64,000 bases of DNA from Incurvaria masculella (taxonomy: Eukaryota > Arthropoda > Insecta > Lepidoptera > Incurvariidae), in assembly GCA_946894095.1 (NCBI GenBank), contig OX335657.1, positions 7,626,001-7,690,000 of the forward strand, in the 5' to 3' direction. The number at the start of each line of letters is the position of its first letter. The first letter of the stretch is position 1. This document shows positions 21,760 to 33,515 of this stretch, in pieces. Under the pieces are notes generated by a model. It worked only from the letters and a program-made list of their open reading frames with translations. It did not search any database and was not told the DNA's origin. The position numbers and the translations under genes were made by a program.

Positions 21760-23105
21760 CTATCTTAACATGCTCTGATCAATTCTCTTCACTATATGTT
21801 TTTACAGTAGATAATGTTCTCTAACCCAGCTATTACGGAACTTGTAGGGTAAACTTAATTCGCAAAAGTCCCCAAGAAACCCATTTCTTCATCATATCAC
21901 CACTGCTAAACCCAATTATTTTAATTTAATGCTTAAACTTTAATTAAATAACTTTAATTTAATGCTTATTATCTTATTTAAGCAATAGGATATATTGCAT
22001 ACAAATCTAGCTAAGCTAAGAAAACACCATAAGGAAACCTATAGGACAACTAAATAAATAAATAATTAAAAAATACTACCACAATAAAAGTATGAACACC
22101 CTTTGGTTTTCCATTTTGACGAATTCATCGCCTCCGATTTTCAATTATTATTATTAATTGGTGATATGGTTCATTTGCAATGGTTATTCTAATAATTATT
22201 TTTTAACAATTTATCTAATTTTTAATGCCTAAAGTTTTATCGTAAGTGTTACATGGTTTTATGCAAAATTTAACAATTGAAATTAGTTAATCCAATAAAT
22301 ATAAATACGAACTCTTTAACATGTTTTTATCACTGAATATAAATGTTAGATCAAATTCCGTTTGGCTCTACTTATTTTAATTTTAAGAAAAGCGGTGCTA
22401 GCAGCAAGCGATACCAGACAAAAGAGTATTTTTGTCACCCAAAAACCTTTGTTTCGCTCAAACAATAGGCACAAGGAGTGACGACGTGTTTTGTCGTCGC
22501 AAAAATAATTGACAACTCAGTTTCTGTAGACGCCTCACAGTGTGATACCTCCTACACACAAGAAACTAAGTTATTCCACTGTAGGGAACGAATTATTAGT
22601 TTGGTCGCATCACACTGGCGGCTACAAAATGGTCTTTATTCCTGTTAGCACATTCAGGACATCTTTCCTATTGATTCTCTTGAAACAATGATTTATTTAT
22701 GGAGGATGCTGCTGCTTGCATATTGTCCGCGAGAACTACTGCCCAGCTGGAAGTATCTTTATTTACAAACATTGTATGTCTGAAGGCCTTATTATTGCCC
22801 TAGTCTTTGTTTCGATGGACAATGTGCTTAATTGCTACCTTGATTGATGGCGCAAGTGTTCTGCTTTTAAGAGCTTTGTCAAACTAGGTGAATTGTGATT
22901 TCTTTCCAAGAACAGTTCCTCTTATACATGAGTCATGTTCGTATTGAGCAATTGTTTCTTTTAATTTCATTTTAATGTACTCCGTTAAGAAATATTAAAT
23001 TGATTGTGTTTGCCGTCATAGCTTTGCCACTACTAACTGAAATTTGCGTATGCCCACGCTCATTAACAAACAAACACATGAAACATTACAGGCATACGAG
23101 TCCGA
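21760..23105. other. intergenic, unassigned
   Basis: AT-rich DNA with a somewhat GC-richer part at 22385-22580 (CAAGGAGTGACGACGTGTTT). No open frame or repeat that I can support. Confidence 0.45.
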
Positions 23106-23106
23106 G

Positions 23107-23378
23107 TTTTTTTAGGGTTCCTACCCGAAGGGTGCCAACGGAACTCTATTACTAAGACTTCACTGTCCGTCCGTGCGTCGGCTGTATCTCATGAACCGTA
23201 ATAGATGGGCAGCTGAAATTTTCACAGTTTCGCTATCAGAACAAATAAGTAAAATTTATAAATAATAAAATTTAAAGGGGGTCTATACACAAAAAACGTG
23301 ATTTTTTTGTGTTAAATCTTTTACGATGCTATGGAACCCTTCGTGGGCGAGTCCGACTTCTTCTTGGCCGGGTTTTTA
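23107..23378 (+). repeat. TCCG-microsatellite repeat, copy d
   Basis: Opens TTTTAGGGTTCCTACCCG, has a shortened TCCG tract and CTGTATCTCATGAACCGTAA, and ends CTTCTTGGCCGGGTTTTT. Its microsatellite is reduced to about two units. Confidence 0.85.
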
Positions 23379-23569
23379 AATAAAAATTGGCAAAATTACA
23401 CTCTGATGACGCTTTACAGTGGCTGATCAGGAAGAGGGCCTCATCCGTAATATAAACCTATCCATTCAACAAGAACGAGCCGGACCGGCCCCTGAAATGT
23501 AGTTATCTTATATACCTAGTTTCATAGAGGCCACCTTTGACATGTCGCCTTAAATTGAAATCAAACGAA

Positions 23570-23735
23570 AGATCGACTCGAAAATTGTTCGTGTTTTCCA
23601 TCCAGTTCACAATTGCTATGCTCATAAAGGAAGATCCTGGCAAGGCACCTAATTCCTTCGGGAGTGTGGTGTATTGGGCTAATATCATAACGGCAGTTGT
23701 GTGGTATTTCATTCGTAGCCATTCATGTCAGGATG
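23570..23735 (+). repeat. SINE body and tail, headless
   Basis: Contains GTGTTTTCCATCCAGTTCAC, CTCATAAAGGAAGATCCTGG, CTAATTCCTTCGGGAGTGTG and a tail at TAGCCATTCATGTCAGG. It lacks a head, and a candidate exon starts 58 bp beyond it. Confidence 0.7.
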
Positions 23736-23792
23736 TATAATATCTAGAATATTAAAATACCTTAGTGACCCTGCGAAGCGTCTCCGTTTCAG

Positions 23793-23874
23793 ATTGAGCA
23801 AAAATGCCCGGCTACCCACCCTACGGCTCCGGCGGTCCGGCTGTACGGTCGCATTTCTCAACCGATTCTCGTTG
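23793..23874 (+). CDS. possible 5' coding exon, Gly/Pro/Tyr-rich start (unproven)
   Basis: A good acceptor (TCTCCGTTTCAG) precedes 23793. ATG at 23804 sits in a favourable context (GCAAAAATGC) and opens MPGYPPYGSGGPAVRSHFST, with a possible donor GTAAGC at 23875. Local GC content is well above the flanks. The PGYPPYGSGG start resembles the Pro/Gly/Tyr-rich N-termini of annexin and penta-EF-hand proteins, but no downstream exon of either family was found in the window. Read without splicing, the frame stops after 27 residues. It may be an orphan first exon or chance. Confidence 0.25.
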
Positions 23875-24436
23875 TAAGCACATTTGATAATTACATAGTT
23901 TTTTTACATACCTTTTGGTTCCGCCATTTTGAAAACCGTTCAAAAATGTCACACAACTTTTGTTTTTTTTTCATATATATATATTTTTTTCCCATATAGA
24001 CCTACTAGTTCAAGATGCTTCTTATTAGTTTTCTGACCTTGGCCAAGTCATCAATAGAGTTGGGTATATTCGAAATAAGGTGACAAAACCGGCAGCATTC
24101 CTGTCACCGTCCGCTTATTGTAGGCGAGCGTCCGCGTCGGCAGTTTTATTGTTTTATTGCAGGTCCCGTTCCCTGGAAGGCTTTATATTGAAATCGTCAG
24201 CTCCGGAACCCGCAGGAGGTCTGGCTGCTGTAAAAACATTAGCTCACTTCATTTGTGTCGGAATGAAGGCTATTAAAAAGATTTACTGCGTCTTTCTGTC
24301 GTCGCGTTCCCGGAAATTTGCGAGTGTCTCGGTGTGATGAACTCGGCTGCGAGATGTTTTCATGAAATTGGGTACCTTGGCGAAATTATGTGTCAAATTA
24401 GGGAGAAGTCACAACTACTTCTACTTCGTGTGCACA

Positions 24437-24752
24437 TTTTTAGGGTTCCGTACCCAAAGGGTACCAACGGAACCCTATTACTAAGCCTCCGCTGTCCGTC
24501 CGTCCGTCCGTCCGTCCGTCCGTCCGTGCGTCTGTCACAGAGCTGTATCTCAGTAACCGTAACAGATAGGCAGCTGAAATTTTCACAGAGTGTGTATTTA
24601 TTTTGCCGCTATAACAAGAATAGGTAAAATTTAAAAATAATTAAATTTAAAGGGGTCTCCATACAAAAAACTTGATTGTTTTGTGTTAAATCTTTTACGA
24701 TGGTACGGAATCCTTCGTGTGCGAGTCCGACTCGCACTTGGCCGGTTTTTTA
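24437..24752 (+). repeat. TCCG-microsatellite repeat, copy e (near full length)
   Basis: A well-preserved copy: TTAGGGTTCCGTACCCAAAG, GGAACCCTATTACTAAGCC, (TCCG)n, TTTTGCCGCTATAACAAG, GATGGTACGG and GACTCGCACTTGGCCGG. It is a good reference for the family. Confidence 0.9.
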
Positions 24753-25236
24753 TCCTTTAAAACTAACACTCGTAAAGTCGTATTCAGAGAGCACCTGTCA
24801 AATGTTAGTACGAGATTAGCACCGGAGTAACCATACAAAAACCGGTTTAGTCCGGCGGATTAAAGTTAGCACCCCCACTCTGAATACACCTGTTAGAGTC
24901 TAAATACGGCCAGCTTGTCAGCGTTGGAATAAAATACATTTAAAAGTATCAACAACTGTTAAAAAGTCCAAAATCTTGCGTCCGTCTGTTTGTCTGGCTT
25001 TTAACTTGAAATCGACATACTTGGTTTTGCAGTTGATTTTGTAATTACGAAGTAATTATTCGTATTATCTTTGGTGTAATTTTGCATGATAGTAATTTGT
25101 TGCTAACTGAGGGGAGAGAATAGGGTTAGTTATGAGAGAACTCGGGGAAGCGAATGTTTTTCAGTCCGATTTTAACGCGGGTGAGCCGCGGACATCAAAA
25201 GAGCTATTAAACTTTTCATACAAAACGTCTACAGTT

Positions 25237-25640
25237 TTTTTTATGCGACCTGACATGGATGGCTAATACCACAGAACTACCGTTTTGATATTAGCCCAAT
25301 ACACCGCATTCCCGTAGGAATTAGGTGCCATGCCAAGACCTTCCTTTTATAAGCACGGCTACATTGAACTGGATGGAAAACACGGACAATTTTTCATTGC
25401 CGCTTCGCCCATTTTTTCATCCAATGCGATGGTACCAACCCGGGCGGGTTTAAACGCTACCACCTAGTGGGGGAAATGGACCTACAGTTTTACATGGATT
25501 CCGAACCATGGAGCAGCTCGCATTCGTGACGAAATGCACTTATCGAACTCGGAAAAGAAAGACAGTGGTGCATGTCGGAATTGAACCCAGGCCTCTGGTA
25601 CGCTAGGCCAGTCCCCGCGCTACTATGCTACGAGCCGCTC
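25237..25640 (-). repeat. SINE with tRNA-like head, full length, reverse orientation
   Basis: On the minus strand the head reads GAGCGGCTCGTAGC, then GGTTCAATTCCGACATGCAC (B-box-like), then a middle with TTTCGTCACGAATGCGAGCT, followed by the shared body and a tail ending in an A-run (T-run at 25237). Compare the same arrangement at 58446-58735. Confidence 0.75.
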
Positions 25641-25654
25641 AAAAACCATATTAA

Positions 25655-25943
25655 TTTTTAGGGTATCGCACCATAAGGGTACCAACGGAACCCTATTACT
25701 CAGCCTCCGCTGTCCGTCCGTCCGCCCGTCCGTCCGTCAGTCAGTCAGTCCGTCTGTCACAGGACTGTATCTCATGAACCGTAATAAGTAAGCAGCTGAA
25801 ATTTTCACAGAGTGTGTATTTATTTTGCCGTTAAAACCACAAATAAGAAAAATTAAATAAATATTTAAGGGCGGTCCCATACAAAACCCTTAAGGTACGG
25901 AACCCTTCGAGTGCGAGTCCGGCTCAGACTTGGCCGGTTTTTT
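25655..25943 (+). repeat. TCCG-microsatellite repeat, copy f
   Basis: It follows the SINE at 25237-25640 by only 14 bases. TCCGTCCGTCAGTCAGTCAG shows the microsatellite drifting to TCAG units. The end is CAGACTTGGCCGGTTTTTT. Confidence 0.85.
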
Positions 25944-28635
25944 GAGGGCCATGCGTACGCCATATGTTAATCTATACACAAAAAAAGATACTAATTGCAT
26001 GACTGTAATATTTAACATCATTTACAAAAAATCTCACTCAGCACAGAGTTTTAGATTTTTTTGTGATATAGATATTCTTTAAAAATAATAAAGCTCTATA
26101 AGGTGGCCGTAGCTTTATACTATTTTTTATTTTACAAGCACACATATATTACGCATAATAAATGTTAAAAATCAATTAATTTATTGATTAATTCCTAAAA
26201 TGAAAAATAGGAGCTTCAATGCTAAATACTTGTTGGACAGGCTAATATCCCCTATGAGTCCTTTTCTAATATTATAAATGCGGAAAAAATTGTTTACTCC
26301 TTACATGCAGCAATGGAGTAAAATAGATGATATTGCTTTTCCCTAGAGGCAGTTTATGGGCCGGAGAGTGACATGGGTTGGTTTTCACGGCGGTGAAAAA
26401 TATTTTCGTTATTTTCCCGAGAGAAGCCGGGTACCGCTGATAGTAGTAGAGTAAATAAAAATACAACACATATGCAAACTATTACGTGATACAAGTAACA
26501 CCGGAAATGTAACTGGGGTGAATTTAGGGAAGTATTTGCAAAAATAGAAGAATGCTACTTGCTCAGTCTCCTTCGATTCCTTTTGCGGGTCGATGCAGAA
26601 ATATTATCGACAGAAATCATCATTGTTCACCAAACACTTTGCTGGACTGATTCTAAGGCGTCTGCAAACATCTATATAAACTCGAATCCGATGTCAACCA
26701 CCCTTGGTGGCCATATATTTCATAGCATTCTTCCATACAGTAGCGCTGTAGTCTTCATGGGGGTTCGATCTTTGCCTTGTCAACAGTGGCAAAACCCATC
26801 CATTCTGCCCTACGACGCCCACTGTGGGCCCATCATAGTTTGGTTTTTAAACAATGCCTATTTCACAAGGACGTGGAACACAAAGAGTTGGCTACTGTTG
26901 AGTCGCGGTCACACAATGATGTGGTTTTATACTCTCCGCGTGGTTCTGCTCGCGCCATTTTAGTGGGAGTTCTTTTGTTTAATCCGAGTGTGGTCCGAGA
27001 CAATTTCTTGGATGGCGTCCAAGCGCGTTTCCTTATTCAACGCTAGGGATCACAGATTCGAAACGATTTTACAGAATATTTTTAATACTTTATGTATTTA
27101 ACGTTAGCACAAGTATAATAAAAATAATTTACATTCCAGGAAACCTATACAGCTTGTCTCCAGTAAATTTAACAAAAATAAAAATAAATAACAGGGAAAT
27201 AAGGAGAAAAGCTTATGTTGTTCCTTTTGTGCAGTATGCCTACCTTGTGTCCCAAGAAGGAATCAATCAGGAACATCATATCATCTGTTGAACATACTTT
27301 CAATGTTGAGTACGGTAATATTTCGGAACCGCCGTTTTAGGAAATAAAATATTTAAATATACTTCCTAATTTTTTTACTGGGCACAATTTATTTGATATC
27401 ATATTACTCTTGGATTTTCTGTAAAAAAACCTCGGGGGTGTCTATATGTTTTCGCTTTTACTTTGCGTTAAATTTATTTTCCCTTATTCTTAATACCATC
27501 CAACGTGATCAGCATATCATGATTGAATTTTCGGATCGAGTTTCTCTTGAACTGAAAATCAATCAAGTTTCCAACAACTTCGCACATTGGCAGCGCTCAA
27601 TATCAAAATCCGCCCGGAGCCAACGAAAGTTTTCAAATCAAAATCCTACATCTACCAAATTGGCACAATGCTGCGCGGTTGTACCGACAAAAGTCCCGGA
27701 TTCGCAGCCACCCAGGGACTCGCCACCCGTGCGAGGGGCGTACCAGCCCCTGTCAAACCTGAATACCCTGACACGGACACTCTCATAGAAAACACAATAA
27801 TAACTCCGAAGTAACATAAATTTTTGCCTACAATACTCCGGTCGACTAATTCGTAGCTAATGTATCAAACATGGCCGCTTGACGGAATAAACAGTTCTAT
27901 TTTTGAAAAAATGCCGCCGTTTTTGACATTTATGCGCTCGTCATTGTGTGTGGCGTCACCTGTGAATGGAAGAAGAGGTCGGGCTAATAGGTGTGAAGTG
28001 CATGTGAATGTGCGAAGTTGCTTTGTGTTTCATTGATGAGATGGGACCCTTTGTGAAATGTCAAGGAACGGAATATTGATACTTCGATATTTCGCTACCG
28101 ACATCACGAAATAATATATTAAAAACATATAGTTCTAGTGTGTCTCTCATACATTTTGTATGTCGCTGCCGTTAATCATAAGTTGTAATCTTTATGTAGC
28201 ATCTAGTCATATGACATGCGATGTGCGAATTTTACTCCTTACACAACTTCATCAATATAATTATTCCCAATTTTATAATTGAATTTTTCTACCAAATCTA
28301 TGTTTGATCATGAAACTGTTATTCTTACGTATTATTTTCAAAAGCTATGAAATACCATAGAAAATACAAAATTAAAAAAATTCATTAGTGTCATATATTT
28401 TGAAAATATGTTATTATGGACAAATTGGTTTTATTTAAAGGATTATTTTCATATCTCTATGAAGAGAATGATCAATAAATGTTTAATATTTTTGTTTTTA
28501 TTGATTATCCATAACTTGAAAGTATGATGCCAGTCAAATTGTGAGTGGCATGACTCTGATCAGTTATTTAGTTTGTAAAATGTATACCGTTAATTAAAAC
28601 TCAGAATTGTTCCCAATAATTACAGTGTTTTATTG
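25944..28635. other. intergenic, unassigned, with unexplained open frames
   Basis: An RTE-like end occurs at 26414-26446 (GAAGCCGGGTACCGC). Overlapping frames of 134 and 89 codons at 26559-27046 and a 75-codon frame at 27587-27814 (using TTG) have no similarity that I recognise. They have no splice sites or neighbours that help, and may be chance or an unknown repeat. Confidence 0.4.
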
Positions 28636-28639
28636 TTAG

Positions 28640-28800
28640 AGACCTCAATTCCTACAAATCCTATGAATTCAAAAATGTGTTTTCGAATGATAACTGCTGT
28701 AACTGGAACGATCACGTAAAATCAGTATGTTCAAAATCAAATAGATTGCTTAAAATGCTTAAGGTGCTAATGCTTAATGCGTCTTTCATGAGAATGTTAG
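28640..28800 (+). pseudogene. possible LINE ORF2 C-terminal fragment
   Basis: A frame near 28690-28790 reads NCCNWNDHVKSVCSKSNRLL, which resembles the conserved WxDHI...VCxKANR block after the reverse transcriptase of Jockey- and CR1-type LINEs. The flanks are broken by stops and no family can be fixed. Confidence 0.4.
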
Positions 28801-29708
28801 GTCAGTAATAAAATGTGGACCACAGATTAATGTAGACGGGTTTAATGTAGAAGAGTATTTCAGATGGAAACGAAAATGATTTACTCTATTTGTGGTGCAG
28901 GTTTTTTAGATAGTAGACCATTATTTTAAGAGCTATACAAGAGAGATGTAAGAGGGTATACATGTTTTAAAAATAATTCCACATTATTTCAATGTAATAA
29001 GCATTCATGATATAATCTTTCAGAAAACGATTTCATAATAACATAGATTTTATGAGTAAAATATTTTTAGCCATGTACCGTATCAGACATGATTATTCGT
29101 ACTTTAATTTAAAAGAAAGGTTATTAGATGGTTTCTACTTTTGTAGTAAGCAAATATAGTTTTTTTCTTGTAAGAGGGAGATGTTAATTGCTTTTCTACT
29201 TAACTTAACTAAAAGAAGCGTATACAGGGATACCTTTCAATGAATAAGGTTGAGAGCATCTTTAATCTTTAATCGTGGTCTTCATTACAAAAAAAAACGG
29301 TCGTGGCGATCGCTGACGCTATTTTCTTTGATGTTAATTTGTTGGTATTGTTCACAAAATTGTTTGAATGATCGTCTCAAAACGCTGTCCCTGACATTGA
29401 AACAAACCGTTACACTAAATTAAAAGTTTTCCGCAACACTAATTCGAAATATTCCCGCGCGTTTTGTAGCCGAGAATTTCCGTTCGAGCAGTGTTGCAAC
29501 TCACCAATTGTTATATTTATCGAGAATCACAACATTATTTTCTTACAAATGCATTATTTTTTTTAAATCTCTATATTATTATAATATCCCGGTCTCCCGT
29601 ACTTGTACCTTGAATAATTTGTTTGCAATCAATTCTATTTATCAGTTTAACAATTAATTCACTGATGATTTTCCATCCAAAAAAATCTTATCTATCGACT
29701 TATAATAA

Positions 29709-30991
29709 TAGGTCGGGGAAAAAGTCTTTTCGCATTATAGTATGTATGAACTTGTAATAAAATCTCTTTGGCTATACTATTTGTATCTGGCTGGTTTTGG
29801 TATCATTGAAAGTTTAAATTTTAAAGAACATAATTCCAAATTCAAATTAGGAAAATGTGTGATTCTCATTTGTTTTTCGTACTGTCAAAATGAGTGAATC
29901 TAATGAAGAAATTCGATACATTTTAAAATTTTACTACAAAAAAGGTAAAAATGCAACGCAAGCCGCGAAAAAAATTTGCGATGTTTATGGACCTAGTGCA
30001 GTGTCTGTGAGAGTAGCACAAATTTGGTTTAAGCGTTTTCAATCCGGAAATTTTGATGTCAAAGATGCACGTCGCTCTGGTCGCCCTATTACGGATAAAA
30101 TGGATGCCATTTTTGAAAAAGTGGAGCAAGATCGGCATATCAGTAGTTACGACGTAGCTGAAGAACTAGGAATTGACCACAAAACAGTTTTGGCGCATTT
30201 GAAAAAAACTGGGTACACAAAAAAGCTCGATATTTGGGTACCTCACGAGCTCACTGAAAGAAACCTAATGAACCGTGTATTCATTTGTGATTCTTTCTTA
30301 CGACGTAATGAAACCGAACCATTTTTGAAGAAGCTGATAACTGGTGATGAAAAGTGGATCACGTACGACAAGAACGTGCGAAAAAGGTCGTGGTCAAAGG
30401 CCGGTCAAGCTTCACAGACTGTGGCGAAACCCGGGTTAACTCGCAACAAGGTGATGCTGTGTGTGTGGTGGGATTGGAAGGGCATTATTCATTATGAGCT
30501 GTTACCACCAGGCAGGACCATCGATTCTGAACTCTACTGCGAACAACTGATGAGATTAAAGCAAGAAGTTGAGAGAAAGCGGCCGGAATCAATCAACAGA
30601 AGGGGTGTGGTTTTTCATCATGATAACGCTAGACCTCACACATCTTTAGCCACTCAGCAAAAACTAAGAGAGTTTGGCTGGGAGGTGTTAATGCATCCGC
30701 CGTATAGTCCTGACCTTGCACCTTCAGATTTCCACCTGTTTAGGTCTCTTCAGAATTCTTTAGGCAGTGTCAGGTTAACATCACGAGAGGACTGCCAAAA
30801 CCACTTGTCGCGGTATATTAATCAGAAGTCCCAATATTTCTATAGCAATGGGATCATGTCCCTACCTACAAGATGGCAAAAAGTTATCGAACAAAATGGT
30901 ACCTACATACTTTAGTTAAATGTAAATAAACCATATTAAAAAATGTTTTGAATTTTCTTAAAAAATGCGAAGAAACTTTTTCCCCAACCAA
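29709..30991 (+). mobile_element. complete mariner-type transposon
   Basis: The left end TAGGTCGGGGAAAAAGTCTT and the right end AAGAAACTTTTTCCCCAACC, followed by AA, form imperfect inverted repeats of about 28 bp. They enclose one intact transposase gene. Both borders lie in TA-rich DNA (TATAATAATA to the left, TATAAAC to the right), consistent with a TA target, but the exact TA cannot be fixed because several are present. Length is about 1.28 kb, typical of mariner. Confidence 0.93.
29890..30915 (+). CDS. mariner transposase, intact 341-residue frame
   Basis: It cuts and pastes the element by binding its terminal repeats in the nucleus. Residues 1-110 hold the paired-like double helix-turn-helix DNA-binding region (GKNATQAAKK; HISSYDVAEELGIDHKTV). 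WVPHEL is at 116-121. The catalytic D,D34D triad is Asp153 (TGDEKW), Asp245 (HHDNARPH) and Asp280 (APSDFH), with YSPDLAP at 272-278. The length equals the usual 340-350 residues and there are no stops or frameshifts. ATG at 29890 is preceded by TGTCAAA. By memory the sequence is closest to the mellifera subfamily; cecropia is the alternative. All signature residues are present, so activity is possible but not shown. GC content is higher than the flanks. Confidence 0.95.
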   Translation: MSESNEEIRYILKFYYKKGKNATQAAKKICDVYGPSAVSVRVAQIWFKRFQSGNFDVKDARRSGRPITDKMDAIFEKVEQDRHISSYDVAEELGIDHKTVLAHLKKTGYTKKLDIWVPHELTERNLMNRVFICDSFLRRNETEPFLKKLITGDEKWITYDKNVRKRSWSKAGQASQTVAKPGLTRNKVMLCVWWDWKGIIHYELLPPGRTIDSELYCEQLMRLKQEVERKRPESINRRGVVFHHDNARPHTSLATQQKLREFGWEVLMHPPYSPDLAPSDFHLFRSLQNSLGSVRLTSREDCQNHLSRYINQKSQYFYSNGIMSLPTRWQKVIEQNGTYIL

Positions 30992-31186
30992 TATAAACAA
31001 ACATCAAAAAAATGCAAGGATAAATAAACGAGTCATCTCACTTAATTTTTTTTTAAACAAGAAAGTCTTAAAAATTCTATAAAATCAAATAATTTTATCT
31101 TTGGAGATTTACAAAGGATACAGGGTGTTTATCAATCACTTGAATCATATATTCCTCACCTTATTTGTAGCACAAAGATAAACTTT

Positions 31187-31572
31187 GTCAGCCTCAGTGG
31201 CCCAGTGGCGCGACACTTCGGCGATCGCTCTCCGAAGTTAAGCAACGCTGGGTCCGGTCTGGTCTTGGATGGGTGACCATTCGACCGTTGAGAGAGGCTG
31301 GCCGTGGTTCGGATTCCACGTTAAGCTGTAGGTCCCCTTCCTTACTTACTAGGTGGTAGGGTTTATCCCGCCCGGGTTGGTACCATCGCATTGGATGAAC
31401 GATGGTCGAAGCGGCAATGAAAATTGTCCGTGTTTTCCATCCAGTTCAATGTAGCCGTGCAATATAAGGAAGGTCCTGGCATGGCACCTAGTTCCCATGT
31501 GGTGTGTTGGGCTAATACCATGACAGAACTTGTGGTATTAGCCATCCATGTCCAGTCACATAAAAAAAAAAA
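31187..31572 (+). repeat. SINE with 5S-rRNA-like head, full length and young
   Basis: The head reads CTCTCCGAAGTTAAGCAACG, then GTCTTGGATGGGTGACCATT, matching the box A/C region of 5S rRNA genes, and would act as an internal RNA polymerase III promoter. The body follows (AGGTGGTAGGGTTTATCCCG; GGTACCATCGCATTGGATGA), and the tail ends in an A-run at 31561-31575. It is almost identical to the copy at 52531-52906, so both were probably inserted recently. Confidence 0.9.
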
Positions 31573-32450
31573 AAATATAGAACCTAGATCTATTATTTAT
31601 TGAGTTATTGATTCATTTATTATTTAATTTTTTTTGGCATGCATCAATAATGTGGAGTTTAATTGTAGACAATTTTAATATTTATTTAGCATACGTACAC
31701 ATAATATTAGACGAGTACGCCAAAATTATGATAGGATCGATATAAAACATTCTCCGTTACTTGGCAGCTCTAATCAGGACCATACTGCAGAGCCTCAGCA
31801 GGAAATGGAATCTGTTGGCATTTCAGCGGTTTGCACTCGGAGGCGGGGCGGGGAGGTGACGGCGGCAATTCGGTTACGGAGGTATTTCAAATTTAGAGCT
31901 TCCCTTTTTGGGATGCTTGGTTTTCCCGCGCTTCTTGAGAAGTTCAACAATAGACCCCAACTTCTTAAGAATAATGTCCTTTAAATGTTTTGGCGGTGTG
32001 GCCTATATTTCAAGATTTCAATTAATTTCTAGTAAAAAATCTATAAATATCTTATAAATTTATGTACTATGTACCAAGGCCGCATAGTCTTTTCTAGAGA
32101 AGGATAAAATAGGTTTTTTATTTTAGATATTAGATTTTAGTTTGTATTATTAGTTATTTAACTTATTATTTAACTTATATTATATTATAAATTGTACACC
32201 TTTAGGTTTTTGTTTGATAATTTGTATGTTTGACCGTTTGAATCCTTTATTTAAATTAAATACAAATCCGTGCATTAAATAAATCTATATACATAAATTA
32301 TAGTTATTTAAATATGTAGCGAGGCGAACTATGAACTTTCGGTCTTTGCGGTTGAGATATTTGGCTTTTGGAGCGAGGACGCAGTCACGCTTTCCACAAA
32401 AATTTAAAAACTTTTGATAGAAGCTTCGGGCGACCTTCGAGCAGGAGCGT
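31573..32450. other. intergenic, unassigned
   Basis: AT-rich. A GC-richer part at 31790-31900 (GGAGGCGGGGCGGGGAGGTG) has no frame or repeat match that I recognise. Confidence 0.45.
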
Positions 32451-32535
32451 ACTTTCAGCAGCGCTTAAGCCTGGCGATACAGCGGGGAAACGCTGTCTCC
32501 GTTATAGGGAAAATGTCATCAGTCCCCTTGGAAGA
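32451..32535 (+). pseudogene. LINE ORF2 C-terminal fragment (IQRGNA motif)
   Basis: The frame reads FQQRLSLAIQRGNAVSVIGK. Similar RIxxAxQRGNAxSxxG ends are frequent in lepidopteran LINE proteins. A related scrap lies at 55080-55165 (ILAMQQGN). It is truncated on both sides. Confidence 0.5.
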
Positions 32536-32764
32536 TTTTTTTAATTTATAATAATAATAATTATTATTATATTCAGATTTAAATATTTTATCAAATAAAA
32601 ATGATTATACTTCTACATTCGTATCATAGCCTTTTTACTGTTTTAGCTGCTTGACAAAATCTCAAAGAGGAATATTATATATACAGTTTTTGATTTGCTC
32701 TTAAACCATTATATTCTAGTAACTACAGTAGGTGATAACATTAAAGAGGATAACATATCAGTCA

Positions 32765-32885
32765 GTCAGCGTGTTTTCGTGCACTGCTGGACATACGCCT
32801 CTCCAATTTTTCTCCAGTCCTCTCGGCCCTCAGCGGCACGGAACCACTGCTTTCCGCCGACGTACTTATGTCGTCGTCCCAGCAT
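32765..32885 (-). pseudogene. LINE ORF2 C-terminal scrap (RTE/CR1-like), reverse orientation
   Basis: On the minus strand it gives a peptide like the one at 56200-56320 (WRRxGEAYVQQW), including GGCGTATGTCCAGCAGTG. Together with 48703-48815 it forms a three-copy family in the window. Confidence 0.5.
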
Positions 32886-33309
32886 AAATATACAGCAAGC
32901 ATAAATATATGTGAAACATGACCTCCGATTTAATTGACCCATTTTTTTTAAGAGTCTGTGCTTCCATTGCTGAAAACATATCTAACCAATGAATTTGTAC
33001 CATTAATTTGCTGAAAAAAAAACCTCTTGATTACGGGCGCTATTTTTTACTCTCGAGCTATGTAACTATGTAATACACGGTCTTATCTATTCCTTCGAAA
33101 GTCTAGCACCATCGAAGTGGTGGGTTTTCTCATGTAATTTTCCTTTAACCGTAGAGAGTTCGTTTTACATGACACTACACGTGTGGTACAATCAAGGATT
33201 AGTGAACTCCCGCCTCTACAAATGTAAATACATTAGAATATACATTTCAAAACGTTATTTAGCATAAATCACTGTAAAATCGCGGTATTAATAAAAAAAA
33301 ATTAAAGCT

Positions 33310-33515
33310 TTCTTAATGTTTTGTCATATATGTATTTTCTCTTAATCTATGAAAATCACGTGTTTCTATATTCATACACGCTAATCTCCGAAACCACCCA
33401 AGCGATTTCAATGAACGTTTGTGAATATATATGGTTTGTTCCCGCTTGTTACTTATTACAAAACCAAAATATGTTTTCGACGTTGTCCCGAGCGGCGCCG
33501 GGTACCGTAGCTAGT
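33310..33515 (+). repeat. RTE-like repeat 3' end
   Basis: It contains CACGCTAATCTCCGAAACCA and ends CCCGAGCGGCGCCGGGTACC with GTAGCTAGTA, the shared end of this family. A LINE-related class is inferred from the family only. Confidence 0.55.

Noticed and set aside
24334..24627. Peptides with PSVRPSVRPSV or TDGRTDGR repeats as repeat proteins
   Set aside because: They are translations of the (TCCG)n microsatellite inside dispersed repeats, in whichever frame is open.
26559..27046. Two overlapping frames (134 and 89 codons) as a new gene
   Set aside because: No start context, splice site or recognisable motif. Two frames open together suggest base composition, so it is left as unassigned.
27587..27814. 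75-codon frame ending ENTIITPK as a gene
   Set aside because: It begins at TTG rather than ATG, has no recognised domain and overlaps another open frame. It is kept only as an unexplained patch.
29923..30138. Minus-strand 71-codon frame within the mariner
   Set aside because: Antisense shadow of the transposase coding region.
31200..31300. Genuine 5S rRNA gene
   Set aside because: Only the internal promoter-like part resembles 5S rRNA. The ends are missing and the sequence continues into the SINE body.
31194..31545. Minus-strand frames recurring almost identically at 31, 45 and 52 kb as a conserved small protein family
   Set aside because: They lie entirely within SINE copies. Identity is due to recent SINE duplication, not coding selection.
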